Shown: piece by piece, positions 27,103 through 36,278 of the stretch
How positions within the stretch are numbered: the first letter of the stretch is position 1
Layout of the letters: each line of letters opens with the position of its first letter
Assembly: GCF_043876835.1 (NCBI RefSeq)
Contig: NZ_JBAWJZ010000005.1
Coordinates: 186,001 to 250,000, forward strand
DNA: 64,000 bases
DNA from: Yeosuana sp043876835
Lineage (GTDB): Bacteria > Bacteroidota > Bacteroidia > Flavobacteriales > Flavobacteriaceae
Direction of reading: 5' to 3'
Position numbers and translations under genes: made by a program
The notes under the pieces: model-generated
What the model was told of the DNA's origin: nothing
The model's input: the letters and a program-made list of their open reading frames with translations, nothing else
The model's database searches: none

Positions 27103-28495
27103 TACAGAAAATAAACAAAAAACCATAAAAAAGGAAGTTTCTTTATCTGGTGTAGGATTGCATACAGGAAAAAATGTTACATTAACATTCAAGCCAGCAA
27201 TAGCTAATTCTGGTTTAGCTTTTAAACGAATCGATTTAGAAGGAAACCCGGTTATTGAAGCAGATGCTACCTATGTCACCAATACTCAGCGAGGAACTTG
27301 TTTAGAAAAAAACGGTGTAACTATACAAACGTCCGAACATGTTTTAGCTGCTTTAGTTGGATTAGATGTTGATAATGTTATTATAGAATTAAATGCCTCA
27401 GAACCTCCTATTATGGATGGTTCTTCAAAATTCTTTGTAAAAGCTTTAGAAGATGCTGGTGTTATAGAGCTTGATGCGTTTAGGGAAGAATATGTTGTTA
27501 CAGATGTTATTTCATATACAGATGAAGAAACTGGTAGCGAAATATTAGTAATGCCTTCTAAAGAATACCAAATAACTGCCATGGTAGATTTTGGCACTAA
27601 AGTTTTAGGTACGCAAAACGCAACTTTGAATAAAATTTCTGATTTTAAGAAAGATATTTCTAATGCCAGAACCTTTAGTTTTTTGCATGAAATAGAAATG
27701 CTTTTAGAACATGGTTTGATTAAAGGAGGCGATTTAAATAACGCTATAGTTTATGTAGATAAGGCTTTATCGCCTGAAACTATGGAGAAACTTAAAATTG
27801 CTTTCAAAAAAGATTCTATAGCTATTAAACCTAATGGAATTTTAGACAATCTTACTTTACATCATCCTAATGAAGCTGCCAGACACAAATTATTGGATGT
27901 ATTAGGAGATTTAGCTCTCATCGGAACGCGAATTAAAGGTAAAGTTATTGCTAATAAACCAGGACATTTTGTAAACACTCAATTTGCAAAAAAAATGTCT
28001 AAAATCATAAAAAATGAAAAGCGTAATAATGTGCCAAGTATAGATTTGAATCAGCCACCATTAATGGATGTGAATCAAATTATGGCCATGCTTCCTCATA
28101 GACAGCCTTTTTTATTAATAGACAAGGTTTTCGAACTTACAGATAATCACGTCATTGCTACAAAAAACGTGACCATGAACGAATCCTTTTTTGCTGGCCA
28201 TTTCCCGGGAGCACCTGTAATGCCGGGTGTTTTAATTGTAGAAGCTATGGCTCAAACAGGAGGGATTTTAGTTTTAAACACAGTACCAGATCCAGAGAAT
28301 TATTTGACTTTCTTCATGAAAATGGATAATGTTAAATTTAAACAAAAAGTTGTTCCTGGTGATACACTTATATTCAAATGCTCATTAATAACGCCAATTC
28401 GTCGAGGTATTTGCCATATGCAAGGTTATGCTTATACCAATGGAAAACTTTGTGCAGAAGCAGAACTTATGGCCCAAATATCAAAAGTTAAATAA
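27089..28495 (+). CDS. lpxC-fabZ: Bifunctional LpxC deacetylase - FabZ dehydratase fusion
   Basis: 468 residues with two enzymes. The LpxC part (1-305) has the zinc His in TSEHVLAALVGLDVDN, GSSKFF, and HPNEAARHKLLDVLGDLALIG, and removes the N-acetyl group from UDP-3-O-acyl-GlcNAc, the committed lipid A step. The FabZ hot-dog part (about 320-466) has HRQPFLLIDKV and the catalytic FAGHFPGAPVMPGVLIVEAMAQ, dehydrating 3-hydroxyacyl-ACP. The fusion is known in Bacteroidota and couples supply of hydroxyacyl chains between lipid A and fatty acid synthesis. Overlaps lpxD by 14 bp; lpxA follows after 3 bp. Confidence 0.96.
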   Translation: MAIVNTENKQKTIKKEVSLSGVGLHTGKNVTLTFKPAIANSGLAFKRIDLEGNPVIEADATYVTNTQRGTCLEKNGVTIQTSEHVLAALVGLDVDNVIIELNASEPPIMDGSSKFFVKALEDAGVIELDAFREEYVVTDVISYTDEETGSEILVMPSKEYQITAMVDFGTKVLGTQNATLNKISDFKKDISNARTFSFLHEIEMLLEHGLIKGGDLNNAIVYVDKALSPETMEKLKIAFKKDSIAIKPNGILDNLTLHHPNEAARHKLLDVLGDLALIGTRIKGKVIANKPGHFVNTQFAKKMSKIIKNEKRNNVPSIDLNQPPLMDVNQIMAMLPHRQPFLLIDKVFELTDNHVIATKNVTMNESFFAGHFPGAPVMPGVLIVEAMAQTGGILVLNTVPDPENYLTFFMKMDNVKFKQKVVPGDTLIFKCSLITPIRRGICHMQGYAYTNGKLCAEAELMAQISKVK

Positions 28496-28498
28496 ATT

Positions 28499-29284
28499 AT
28501 GAACCAACCATTAGCATACGTGCATCCTGGAGCAAAAATTGCAAAAAATGTAGTTATTGAACCATTTACAACAATATATAACAACGTTACAATTGGAGAA
28601 GGTTCTTGGATTGGTAGTAACGTAACTATTATGGAAGGAGCAAGAATAGGAAAGAATTGTAATATCTTTCCAGGTTCTGTTATTTCTGCTGTTCCTCAAG
28701 ATTTAAAGTATAATGATGAGGAAACTACTGTAGAAATAGGGGATAACGTTACAATTAGAGAATGTGTTACTATCAATAGAGGTACAGCCGATAGAATGAA
28801 AACAGTTATTGGAAACAATTGTTTAATCATGGCATATTGCCATATAGCACATGACTGTGTTGTAGGTAATAATTGTATCTTTTCTAATAATAGTACATTG
28901 GCAGGACATATCACCATTGGAGATTATGTTGTTCTAGCTGGTATGACAGCAGTACATCAATTTGTCTCCATCGGAAATCATGCCTTTGTAACCGGAGGTT
29001 CTTTAGTTAGAAAAGATGTTCCTCCGTATGTTAAAGCTGCTCGTGAGCCACTTTCATATGTTGGAATCAATTCTGTTGGATTAAGAAGACGTGGGTATTC
29101 TTCAGATAAAATCAGAGAGATTCAAGATATTTACAGAATTCTTTATCAAAAAAATTACAATAATACTCAAGCTTCTGAGATTATTGAAGCAGAAATGGAA
29201 GCTACACCAGAACGTGATGAAGTCCTTCAGTTTATTAAAAATTCACATAGAGGTATCATGAAAGGGTATTTCAAATCAAATTAA
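28499..29284 (+). CDS. lpxA: UDP-N-acetylglucosamine O-acyltransferase
   Basis: 261 residues of hexapeptide-repeat left-handed beta-helix beginning LAYVHPGAKIAKNVVIEPFTTI, with the catalytic His in AYCHIAHDCVVGNN (near 121) and a C-terminal helical domain (VGLRRRGYSSDKIREIQDIYRILY). It acylates UDP-GlcNAc at O3, the first lipid A step. Only 3 bp separate it from lpxC-fabZ, and efp follows, so lpxD, lpxC-fabZ, lpxA and efp probably form one transcription unit. Length and motifs are fully normal. Confidence 0.96.
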   Translation: MNQPLAYVHPGAKIAKNVVIEPFTTIYNNVTIGEGSWIGSNVTIMEGARIGKNCNIFPGSVISAVPQDLKYNDEETTVEIGDNVTIRECVTINRGTADRMKTVIGNNCLIMAYCHIAHDCVVGNNCIFSNNSTLAGHITIGDYVVLAGMTAVHQFVSIGNHAFVTGGSLVRKDVPPYVKAAREPLSYVGINSVGLRRRGYSSDKIREIQDIYRILYQKNYNNTQASEIIEAEMEATPERDEVLQFIKNSHRGIMKGYFKSN

Positions 29285-29318
29285 ACCTTATATAACTTAA
29301 AAAAATCACAACAATTTT

Positions 29319-29885
29319 ATGGCAACTACATCTGATATCAGAAACGGATTATGTATACGATACAACAACGATATTTATAAAATTATAGAATTTTTACATG
29401 TAAAACCTGGTAAAGGACCTGCTTTTGTTAGAACAAAAATGAAAAGTGTAACTAATGGAAAAGTGTTAGATAACACATTTTCTGCAGGACACAAATTAGA
29501 AGATGTTCGTGTAGAAACCCATAAATTTCAATTTTTATATAATGATGGTGAATATTATCATTTTATGAATACCGAAGATTATTCTCAAATTCAATTAAGA
29601 GAATCTGCTTTAGATAGTCCTGGTTTAATGAAAGAAGGTGAGGTAGTTACAGTAATAATTAATACTGAAGATAATATGCCGCTTTCTGTAGAAATGCCTG
29701 CTAGTGTTATTTTAGAAGTTACTGCTACAGAACCAGGAGTAAAAGGGAATACAGCAACTAATGCTACAAAACCTGCAACTGTAGAAACTGGAGCTACTGT
29801 AAATGTGCCTTTGTTTATTAACGAAGGAGATAAAATTAGAGTTGAAACAGAAAAAGGAACTTACAAAGAACGCGTTAAAGAATAA
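29319..29885 (+). CDS. efp: Elongation factor P
   Basis: 188 residues with three beta-barrel domains. The N-terminal domain carries the loop VKPGKGPAFVRTKMK with Lys at the position modified in some bacteria, and the C-terminal domain ends INEGDKIRVETEKGTYKERVKE. EF-P rescues ribosomes stalled at polyproline. It sits between lpxA and a second lpxD-like gene with gaps of 34 and 5 bp, so it is translated within the lipid A operon. Confidence 0.96.
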   Translation: MATTSDIRNGLCIRYNNDIYKIIEFLHVKPGKGPAFVRTKMKSVTNGKVLDNTFSAGHKLEDVRVETHKFQFLYNDGEYYHFMNTEDYSQIQLRESALDSPGLMKEGEVVTVIINTEDNMPLSVEMPASVILEVTATEPGVKGNTATNATKPATVETGATVNVPLFINEGDKIRVETEKGTYKERVKE

Positions 29886-29890
29886 TTTCC

Positions 29891-30829
29891 TTGAAATTCG
29901 CAAAACAACATACGTTAAAACAAATTGCTGAAATAATTGATTGCGGTTTTGTTGGTGATGAAAATTTCCCTGTTTTTGGGATGAACGAAATACATGTAGT
30001 TACTCCTGGAGATATTGTATTTGTAGATCATCCTAAATATTATGATAAAGCTTTGAACTCAAAAGCAACAATTATTTTAATAAACAAAAATGTTGAATGT
30101 CCAGAAGGAAAAGCATTATTAATTAGTGATGATCCGTTTAGAGATTTCAATAAGCTTACTGATTATTTTAAGCCTTTTCAATCTTCAAATTCTTCAATCT
30201 CAGATTCAGCAGTAATAGGAAAGAACACTGTAATTCAGCCTAATTGTTTTATTGGTCATAATGTGGTAATAGGAGACAATTGCATCATCCATTCAAACGT
30301 TAGTATTTATGATGATGCAGTAATAGGTAACAATGTAACTGTTCATGCTGGTACTGTTTTAGGTGCAAATGCATTTTATTATAAGAAGAGACCAGAAGGA
30401 TATGACAGATTAAAATCTGGTGGACGCGTTGTTATTGAAAATGATGTGGATTTGGGTGCGCTTTGTACTATAGACAGAGGTGTTACTGGAGACACAATTA
30501 TAGGAGAAGGATCAAAGCTTGATAATCAAATTCAAATCGGACATGATACTGTCGTTGGTAAAAAGTGTTTAATTGCTTCACAAGTTGGAATTGCAGGATG
30601 TGTTGTTATTGAAGATGAAGTAACCATTTGGGGTCAGGTTGGATGTACAAGCGGTATAACTATTGGTAAAAAAGCGGTAGTTCATGCTCAAGCAGGTATT
30701 AGTAAATCATTAGAAGGAAATAAGACCTACTGGGGAACTCCAGCTCAAGATGCTCGAATTGATTTAAAAGAAAAAGCTTATGTTAAGCAAATACCAGAAA
30801 TTTTATCACAATTGAAAAAAATAAAATAA
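29891..30829 (+). CDS. Second LpxD-like N-acyltransferase
   Basis: 312 residues, about 30 shorter than the lpxD product upstream. An N-terminal domain (LKQIAEIIDCGFVGDENFPVFGMNEI) leads to a hexapeptide beta-helix containing NQIQIGHDTVVGKK with the expected catalytic His. Start is TTG at 29891, 5 bp after efp, the only start after the in-frame stop at 29876. A paralogue of lpxD placed after efp is common in flavobacteria. It may act on lipid A with another acyl chain or on another UDP-amino sugar; the sequence does not decide. Confidence 0.85.
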   Translation: MKFAKQHTLKQIAEIIDCGFVGDENFPVFGMNEIHVVTPGDIVFVDHPKYYDKALNSKATIILINKNVECPEGKALLISDDPFRDFNKLTDYFKPFQSSNSSISDSAVIGKNTVIQPNCFIGHNVVIGDNCIIHSNVSIYDDAVIGNNVTVHAGTVLGANAFYYKKRPEGYDRLKSGGRVVIENDVDLGALCTIDRGVTGDTIIGEGSKLDNQIQIGHDTVVGKKCLIASQVGIAGCVVIEDEVTIWGQVGCTSGITIGKKAVVHAQAGISKSLEGNKTYWGTPAQDARIDLKEKAYVKQIPEILSQLKKIK

Positions 30830-30857
30830 ATTAAACTTAAAACTAACTACAAAAAAG

Positions 30858-30865
30858 TACTTTTG
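30858..30865 (+). promoter_or_regulatory. -7 promoter element before sucD
   Basis: TACTTTTG matches TAnnTTTG perfectly, 30 bp before the ATG at 30896. It is followed by a leader made largely of AAATA repeats just before the start codon. Confidence 0.45.
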
Positions 30866-30895
30866 TATTGCTTTAAAAAAATAAAATAAAATAAA

Positions 30896-31774
30896 ATGAG
30901 TGTTTTAGTAAACAAAAATTCAAAAATAATTGTGCAAGGTTTTACTGGTAGTGAAGGAACTTTTCACGCTAGTCAAATGATTGAATACGGAACCAATGTT
31001 GTTGGTGGTGTAACACCAGGTAAAGGTGGTCAAACACATTTGGATAAACCAGTTTTCAATACTGTTGAGGATGCTGTTAAAATAGCTGGAGCAGACACAA
31101 CCATTATTTTTGTTCCGCCAGCTTTTGCTGCAGATGCTATCATGGAAGCTGCGGACGCTGGAATTAAAGTTATTATTACTATTACAGAAGGTATTCCTGT
31201 TGCTGATATGATTAAAGCTTCAGAATATATAAAAGGAAAGGATTGTAGACTAATCGGACCTAACTGTCCTGGAGTTATCACGCCAGAAGAAGCTAAAGTT
31301 GGTATTATGCCAGGTTTTGTATTCAAAAAAGGAACTGTTGGCATTGTGTCTAAATCAGGAACGCTTACTTATGAAGCAGCCGATCAAGTTGTAAAACAAG
31401 GTTTAGGAATTACAACAGCTATTGGAATAGGTGGAGATCCTATTATTGGAACCACAACTAAAGATGCTGTTCAATTGCTTATCAATGATCCAGAAACAGA
31501 AGCAGTTGTTATGATTGGTGAAATTGGAGGACAATTAGAAGCAGATGCTGCTCATTGGTATAAAGCAAGTGGAAGTAAAAAACCAATCATTGGCTTTATA
31601 GCTGGTGAAACAGCTCCTGCAGGTCGTACTATGGGACATGCTGGTGCTATTGTTGGTGGAAGTGATGATACTGCACAAGCAAAAAAGAAAATCATGAGAG
31701 CATGTGGAATTCATGTTGTTGATTCTCCAGCAGAAATAGGTAAAAAAGTTGCAGAAGTATTAGCTTCTCTATAA
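30896..31774 (+). CDS. sucD: Succinate-CoA ligase [ADP-forming] subunit alpha
   Basis: 292 residues. CoA-binding Rossmann part with VQGFTGSEGTFHA and GGVTPGKGGQTH, then LIGPNCPGVITPEE, SKSGTLTYEA and the phosphohistidine in GRTMGHAGAIVGG. It joins the beta subunit (not in this window) in the TCA cycle, converting succinyl-CoA to succinate with ATP formation. It has its own promoter and is closed by a strong terminator, so it is a single-gene unit here. Confidence 0.96.
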   Translation: MSVLVNKNSKIIVQGFTGSEGTFHASQMIEYGTNVVGGVTPGKGGQTHLDKPVFNTVEDAVKIAGADTTIIFVPPAFAADAIMEAADAGIKVIITITEGIPVADMIKASEYIKGKDCRLIGPNCPGVITPEEAKVGIMPGFVFKKGTVGIVSKSGTLTYEAADQVVKQGLGITTAIGIGGDPIIGTTTKDAVQLLINDPETEAVVMIGEIGGQLEADAAHWYKASGSKKPIIGFIAGETAPAGRTMGHAGAIVGGSDDTAQAKKKIMRACGIHVVDSPAEIGKKVAEVLASL

Positions 31775-31794
31775 ATAAATTAAACTTAATATTA

Positions 31795-31826
31795 AAAACC
31801 TTACATAAATCTTGTAAGGTTTTTTT
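31795..31826 (+). terminator. Rho-independent terminator after sucD
   Basis: Perfect 11-bp stem AAAACCTTACA / TGTAAGGTTTT with a 7-nt loop and a run of seven T, 20 bp past the sucD stop. Confidence 0.85.
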
Positions 31827-31827
31827 A

Positions 31828-31856
31828 TTGGTTGCCATTTGTATTTGTTATCTTTG
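31828..31856 (+). promoter_or_regulatory. Promoter of fabG
   Basis: TTG (31828-31830), an 18-bp spacer and TATCTTTG (31849-31856), a perfect -7 element, 27 bp before the fabG ATG. It directly follows the sucD terminator. Confidence 0.55.
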
Positions 31857-31883
31857 AATATCAACTAATCTTTATTAAAAAAC

Positions 31884-32630
31884 ATGAAATTATTAGAAGG
31901 AAAAACGGCCATTATTACAGGAGCAAGTAGAGGTATTGGTAGAGGAATTGCTCAAATTTTTGCACAACAAGGAGCCAATGTAGCTTTTACTTACAGTTCT
32001 TCTGTTGAAGCAGCAAACGAATTAGAAAGTGAATTAAAAGCTTTAGGGATTAAAGCCAGAGGCTATAAAAGTAACGCCGCCAGTTTTGATGAAGCGCAAA
32101 AATTAGCTGATGATGTTGTTGCAGAATTTGGAAGTATTGATATTTTAGTTAACAATGCAGGTATTACAAAAGATAACTTGCTAATGCGTATTACCGAAGA
32201 AGATTTCGATACCGTTATTGAAGTGAATTTGAAGTCTGTTTTTAATATGACAAAAGCTGTTCAAAAAACCATGCTTAAACAACGAAAAGGTTCAATAATC
32301 AATATGAGTTCTGTGGTTGGCGTTAAAGGAAACGCCGGACAAACAAATTATGCGGCATCTAAAGCAGGAATTATTGGTTTTTCTAAATCAGTTGCTTTGG
32401 AATTAGGGTCAAGAAACATAAGAAGTAATGTGATTGCTCCAGGATTTATAGAAACAGAGATGACAGCTAAATTAGATGAAGAAGTTGTAAAAGGATGGCG
32501 TGCAGGAATTCCTTTAAAGCGTGGCGGAACTCCAGAAGATGTTGCTAATGTATGTGTTTTTTTAGCGAGCGATTTAAGTGCCTATGTTACAGGACAAACT
32601 ATAAATGTTGATGGAGGAATGTTAACTTAA
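31884..32630 (+). CDS. fabG: 3-oxoacyl-[acyl-carrier-protein] reductase
   Basis: 248-residue classical SDR. It shows NADP-binding GASRGIGRGIA (13-23), VNNAGITKDNLLMR with the Asn, Ser in NMSSVVGVKGNAGQ, and catalytic Tyr-x-x-x-Lys in TNYAASKAG, with the FabG-type C-terminus TGQTINVDGGM. It reduces 3-oxoacyl-ACP in fatty acid elongation. No other fab gene is adjacent, but FabZ is encoded in the lpxC fusion about 4 kb upstream. The next gene starts 3 bp after the stop. Confidence 0.93.
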   Translation: MKLLEGKTAIITGASRGIGRGIAQIFAQQGANVAFTYSSSVEAANELESELKALGIKARGYKSNAASFDEAQKLADDVVAEFGSIDILVNNAGITKDNLLMRITEEDFDTVIEVNLKSVFNMTKAVQKTMLKQRKGSIINMSSVVGVKGNAGQTNYAASKAGIIGFSKSVALELGSRNIRSNVIAPGFIETEMTAKLDEEVVKGWRAGIPLKRGGTPEDVANVCVFLASDLSAYVTGQTINVDGGMLT

Positions 32631-32633
32631 TTA

Positions 32634-34667
32634 ATGTCAAGTTTAACTATATTATATATTATCATTGCAGGAATCATAGCGCTATTTTTAGCGCTTTTTC
32701 TGTATAAACATAAAAATAATTCGCACAAAACATTAAATTATGTTTTTACTTTTTTAAGATTTATCACCATATTTTCTGTTTTATTACTTTTAATAAACCC
32801 AAAATTTGAACACGTAAGTTATTATACAGAAAAACCAAATTTAATAGTTGCTGTAGATAATTCAACTTCAATCAAATATTTAAATCAAGATAAAAATGCT
32901 TTAAATTTCATTGAAACGCTTACTAATAATAAAGACCTTCAAGATAAGTTTAATATTGATTTTCACACTTTTGGAAATACAGTAAACAATTCTGATTCTA
33001 TTGGTTTTTCTGAAAATGAAACTAATTTAGATAACATGTTTAATAAACTTTCTCAAGTTTATAAAAACACAACAGCACCAATGTTGCTTATAACAGATGG
33101 AAATCAAACTTTTGGGAATGATTATCAATATACTTCTTCTAAATACAAACAACCCATATACCCAATAATTTTAGGTGATACTATAACATATACAGATTTA
33201 AGTATTCAGCAGTTAAACGTTAATAAGTATGCGTTTTTAAAAAACAAGTTCCCTGTTGAATGCATTTTGTTATATAATGGCAACAATGCTGTTGATAGTA
33301 GATTTGATGTGTATTCAGAAAAAAATTTAGTGTATTCACAGCCTATAAATCTTTCAAAGAAGAACAATTCAACAGTGGTTAATTTTACCTTACCAGCAAA
33401 TAATGTTGGAGTTTACAGCTACAAAGCAACAATTGTCCCTCTTGAAAAGGAAAAGAATACAATTAATAATTCAAAAACCTTTGCTGTAGAAGTTATTGAT
33501 CAAAAAACTAATATAGCTATTGTTAGCGATTTTGATCATCCAGATCTTGGTGCATTTAAAAAGAGTATAGAAAGTAATGAACAGCATACAGCTAGTATTA
33601 TAAAACCGAATGAAGCCGAAAATAAAATCAATGATTTTCAATTGTTTATACTTTATCAGCCTAATAATTCATTTAAAAAACTAATTGAAGCTTTAAATAC
33701 TGAAAACAAAAACAGATTGGTAGTTATTGGAACTAAAACAGATTTAAATTTTTTGAATTCAGTTAGTTCGTTTTATAAGCATGAAATTACAAACCAAATA
33801 GAAGACTATTTTCTAGCTTTGAATTCAAGTTATGCGCCTTTTATAGTGGATGATATTGAATTTGAAACATTTCCACCATTAAAATCCAATTTTGGGGAAG
33901 TAACATTTTCAATTCCTTTTGAATCTTTACTTTTTAAAAAAGTTAGAAATATCACCACCAATCAACCACTATTAGGAACTTTTGAATCAAACAAGCATCG
34001 TGAAGGTTTATTGTTAGGCGAAAATATTTGGCAATGGAGAGCCCAAAGCTTTTTGAACTCTAAATCGTTTAGTGAATTTGATGGTTTTTTGGGAAAAATA
34101 ATTCAATATCTGGCTTCAAATAAAAGAAAAGACAGATTAAACTTAGATTATGAATCTTTTTATAATGGAACAAATGGAGTGATTTTTAATGCTGAGTTTT
34201 TTGATAAAAACTATGAGTTTGATGCCAGAGAAACGTTAGTTATAAAAGTGAAAGACACAATCTCAAAAGAAGAAAAAACGTTTCCATTTATTTTAAAAAA
34301 CAATTTATATCAAGTTGATTTAAGCAGTTTACCACCTTCAGATTATAGTTTTACAGTAAGTGCGACCAATGGGAAAATTTCTAAATCTGGAACATTTAAA
34401 ATTTTAGAATACAATGTAGAGCAACAATTTTTAAATGCCAATGTAACAAAACTAGAACAAATAGCTACTAATAGTTCTGGAAACAGTTATTTTATTGCTA
34501 ATACAAATTCGGTTATTACAGATCTTTTAAAAGATAATAGATATCAATTCATCCAAAAAGAAAGTAAAAATACCATACCTTTAGTAGATTTTAAATATTT
34601 ACTTTTTTTAATTGCTTTTAGCTTGGCAATAGAATGGTTTTTAAGAAAATATAACGGACTAATTTAA
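32634..34667 (+). CDS. Large membrane protein with von Willebrand A-like domain
   Basis: 677 residues: two N-terminal helices (ILYIIIAGIIALFLALFLY; VFTFLRFITIFSVLLLLI), then an extracytoplasmic VWA-like domain. A MIDAS-like DxSxS (VDNSTS, about residue 82) and ITDGNQTFG are visible. A long beta-rich region follows, and one C-terminal helix (YLLFLIAFSLAIEWFL). The layout is that of Bacteroidota membrane VWA proteins with BatA/BatB-like topology. It begins 3 bp after fabG and is followed 12 bp later by a prohibitin gene, so the three are probably one operon. Role unknown. Confidence 0.75.
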   Translation: MSSLTILYIIIAGIIALFLALFLYKHKNNSHKTLNYVFTFLRFITIFSVLLLLINPKFEHVSYYTEKPNLIVAVDNSTSIKYLNQDKNALNFIETLTNNKDLQDKFNIDFHTFGNTVNNSDSIGFSENETNLDNMFNKLSQVYKNTTAPMLLITDGNQTFGNDYQYTSSKYKQPIYPIILGDTITYTDLSIQQLNVNKYAFLKNKFPVECILLYNGNNAVDSRFDVYSEKNLVYSQPINLSKKNNSTVVNFTLPANNVGVYSYKATIVPLEKEKNTINNSKTFAVEVIDQKTNIAIVSDFDHPDLGAFKKSIESNEQHTASIIKPNEAENKINDFQLFILYQPNNSFKKLIEALNTENKNRLVVIGTKTDLNFLNSVSSFYKHEITNQIEDYFLALNSSYAPFIVDDIEFETFPPLKSNFGEVTFSIPFESLLFKKVRNITTNQPLLGTFESNKHREGLLLGENIWQWRAQSFLNSKSFSEFDGFLGKIIQYLASNKRKDRLNLDYESFYNGTNGVIFNAEFFDKNYEFDARETLVIKVKDTISKEEKTFPFILKNNLYQVDLSSLPPSDYSFTVSATNGKISKSGTFKILEYNVEQQFLNANVTKLEQIATNSSGNSYFIANTNSVITDLLKDNRYQFIQKESKNTIPLVDFKYLLFLIAFSLAIEWFLRKYNGLI

Positions 34668-34679
34668 ACACAAACAAAT

Positions 34680-35495
34680 ATGGAAAGATTACCAAAAATT
34701 GGCATACCAATTATTATTGTTGCCATAATTCTTATTATAGTACTTGCAAAATCTGCTGTTACCATCGGTTCAGGACAAGCAGGAGTTCTTTATAAAACTT
34801 TTGACAACGGAGTTGTGACCGATCAACCACCTTTAGGAGAAGGATTTCATGTTGTTGCACCATGGAATAAAGTAATAGTTTATGAAGTTCGTCAACAAGA
34901 ACTTTTTGAGAAAATGAGAGTATTATCATCAAACGGACTAGAAATTCAAATAGATGCTTCAGTATGGTATGAGCCTATTTATAATGATCTAGGTCATTTA
35001 CACCAATCAGTTGGAGAAAATTATTTGCAACGTGTTATCCAGCCAGCTATTCGTAGTGCAGCAAGAAGTGTCGTAGGACGCTATACGCCTGAACAATTAT
35101 ATTCTAGCAAACGCGATGCTATCCAAGATGAAATTTATATTGAAACAAAAAAGATTTTAGAAAAACAATACGTTCAATTGAATGAAGTTTTAGTTAGAGA
35201 TGTTACATTGCCAGATACCATTAAACAAGCTATTGAGCGCAAATTAAAACAAGAACAAGAATCTTTAGAATATGAATTCAGGTTGGTAACTGCTCAAAAA
35301 GAAGCTGAAAAAGTGATTATTGATGCTAAAGGAAAAGCAGAATCTAACAGAATATTAAGCGCTTCTTTAACAGATAAAATATTACAAGACAAAGGTATTG
35401 AAGCAACCATTAAGTTGGCCGAATCACCAAATAGTAAAGTTGTTGTTATTGGTTCAGGAGATAGTGGATTGCCAATTATTTTGGGAAATCAATAG
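34680..35495 (+). CDS. Prohibitin/SPFH (band 7) family membrane protein
   Basis: 271 residues: an N-terminal membrane anchor (IGIPIIIVAIILIIVLAKSAV) and an SPFH domain (about 25-190; GSGQAGVLYKTFDNGV, RSAARSVVGRYTPEQLYSSKR). A charged helical segment (EQESLEYEFRLVTAQKEAEKVI) comes before the C-terminus. Prohibitins form ring assemblies at the inner membrane and modulate proteases such as FtsH; that role is from family knowledge. It ends at a bidirectional terminator shared with the convergent thioredoxin-like gene. Confidence 0.9.
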   Translation: MERLPKIGIPIIIVAIILIIVLAKSAVTIGSGQAGVLYKTFDNGVVTDQPPLGEGFHVVAPWNKVIVYEVRQQELFEKMRVLSSNGLEIQIDASVWYEPIYNDLGHLHQSVGENYLQRVIQPAIRSAARSVVGRYTPEQLYSSKRDAIQDEIYIETKKILEKQYVQLNEVLVRDVTLPDTIKQAIERKLKQEQESLEYEFRLVTAQKEAEKVIIDAKGKAESNRILSASLTDKILQDKGIEATIKLAESPNSKVVVIGSGDSGLPIILGNQ

Positions 35496-35516
35496 TTTAG
35501 AAATTAATATTAACAC

Positions 35517-35548
35517 AAAAAGCAGAAACTTAAAGTTTCTGCTTTTTT
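35517..35548. terminator. Bidirectional terminator between prohibitin and thioredoxin-like genes
   Basis: AGCAGAAACT (35521-35530) pairs perfectly with AGTTTCTGCT (35534-35543) across a TAA loop, flanked by A4 and T6, so it can serve both converging genes. Confidence 0.85.
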
Positions 35549-35556
35549 ATTTACTC

Positions 35557-36075
35557 CTATTTAGATAAAAACACCTTTGCAATAATATCAAGCTCTGATT
35601 GAGTTAAAGAAGATGTTTTTCTTAGTTTATCTAAAAACAAGGCGACTTCTTCTTTAGTAGCTGGGCAACCTAGATTATTTCCCTTTGAATCAAAAGAATC
35701 TTCTACAAAAGTTCCTTCATCATCAAAAATAAGCCAAAACGGAATCCCAGATTTGTCTCCTTTATATCTTTTTAATAAATCCTCAGCACTTGGATTTTCT
35801 AAATGTTTATTACTATCAGATTCTTTAACTACTAAATGTTCTATAACATAATTCTTATCAAATAAATCTTTACATGCAGGATCATTCATGCTCTTATCCA
35901 TTTTTTTGCACCAGCCACACCAAGATGCATGAAACATTATAAAAACATGTTTGTTTTCATTTTTAGCTTTTTCTGTAGCTTTCATCAGAATTTCTTCAGA
36001 GGATTGTTGACTAAAAGCAGTTTGTGAACTCATTATGATAAGTATAATGAAAATTAATAACGGAACTTGTTTCAT
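35557..36075 (-). CDS. Exported thioredoxin-fold protein (DUF255/thioredoxin-7 like)
   Basis: 172 residues with a signal peptide (VPLLIFIILIIMSSQTAFS) and a thioredoxin-like domain with redox motif CGWC in FHASWCGWCKKMDKSM (about 50-55), preceding a strand with the cis-Pro region GIPFWLIFDDEG. The CGWC pair and the KKM that follows are typical of periplasmic thioredoxin_7 proteins. Likely acts in disulfide reduction in the periplasm. Single gene, convergent with the prohibitin. Confidence 0.87.
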   Translation of the reverse strand: MKQVPLLIFIILIIMSSQTAFSQQSSEEILMKATEKAKNENKHVFIMFHASWCGWCKKMDKSMNDPACKDLFDKNYVIEHLVVKESDSNKHLENPSAEDLLKRYKGDKSGIPFWLIFDDEGTFVEDSFDSKGNNLGCPATKEEVALFLDKLRKTSSLTQSELDIIAKVFLSK

Positions 36076-36169
36076 AATTTTTATTGAATGAAGTAATTAT
36101 TTATGATTATATAAATTTTAACGCATATTACCTAAAAATATCTAATTCTAAAAAAAATAAAACTAAATA

Positions 36170-36202
36170 TTTGGAATCATTCGTTTAAATTTTAGATATT
36201 TG
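36170..36202 (+). promoter_or_regulatory. Promoter of the his operon
   Basis: TTTG (36170-36173), a 21-bp spacer and GATATTTG (36195-36202), one base off TAnnTTTG. Transcription would begin around 36208, about 14 nt before the leader-peptide ATG. Confidence 0.5.
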
Positions 36203-36221
36203 TTCAATAACAAGAAAAAAA

Positions 36222-36278
36222 ATGAACTTTATTCAATTTCATCACCATCATTTTCAAATTTGCACTCAGGCGAAATGA
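36222..36278 (+). CDS. His operon leader peptide with four consecutive His codons
   Basis: An 18-codon ORF, MNFIQFHHHHFQICTQAK, lies between the promoter and a terminator just before hisG. The His codons are at 36240-36251 (CAT CAC CAT CAT). Such a run in a short ORF followed by a hairpin terminator is the classic sign of histidine-tRNA-sensing attenuation: ribosomes stall at the His run when charged tRNA-His is low. The peptide itself is not expected to have another function. Confidence 0.85.
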   Translation: MNFIQFHHHHFQICTQAK

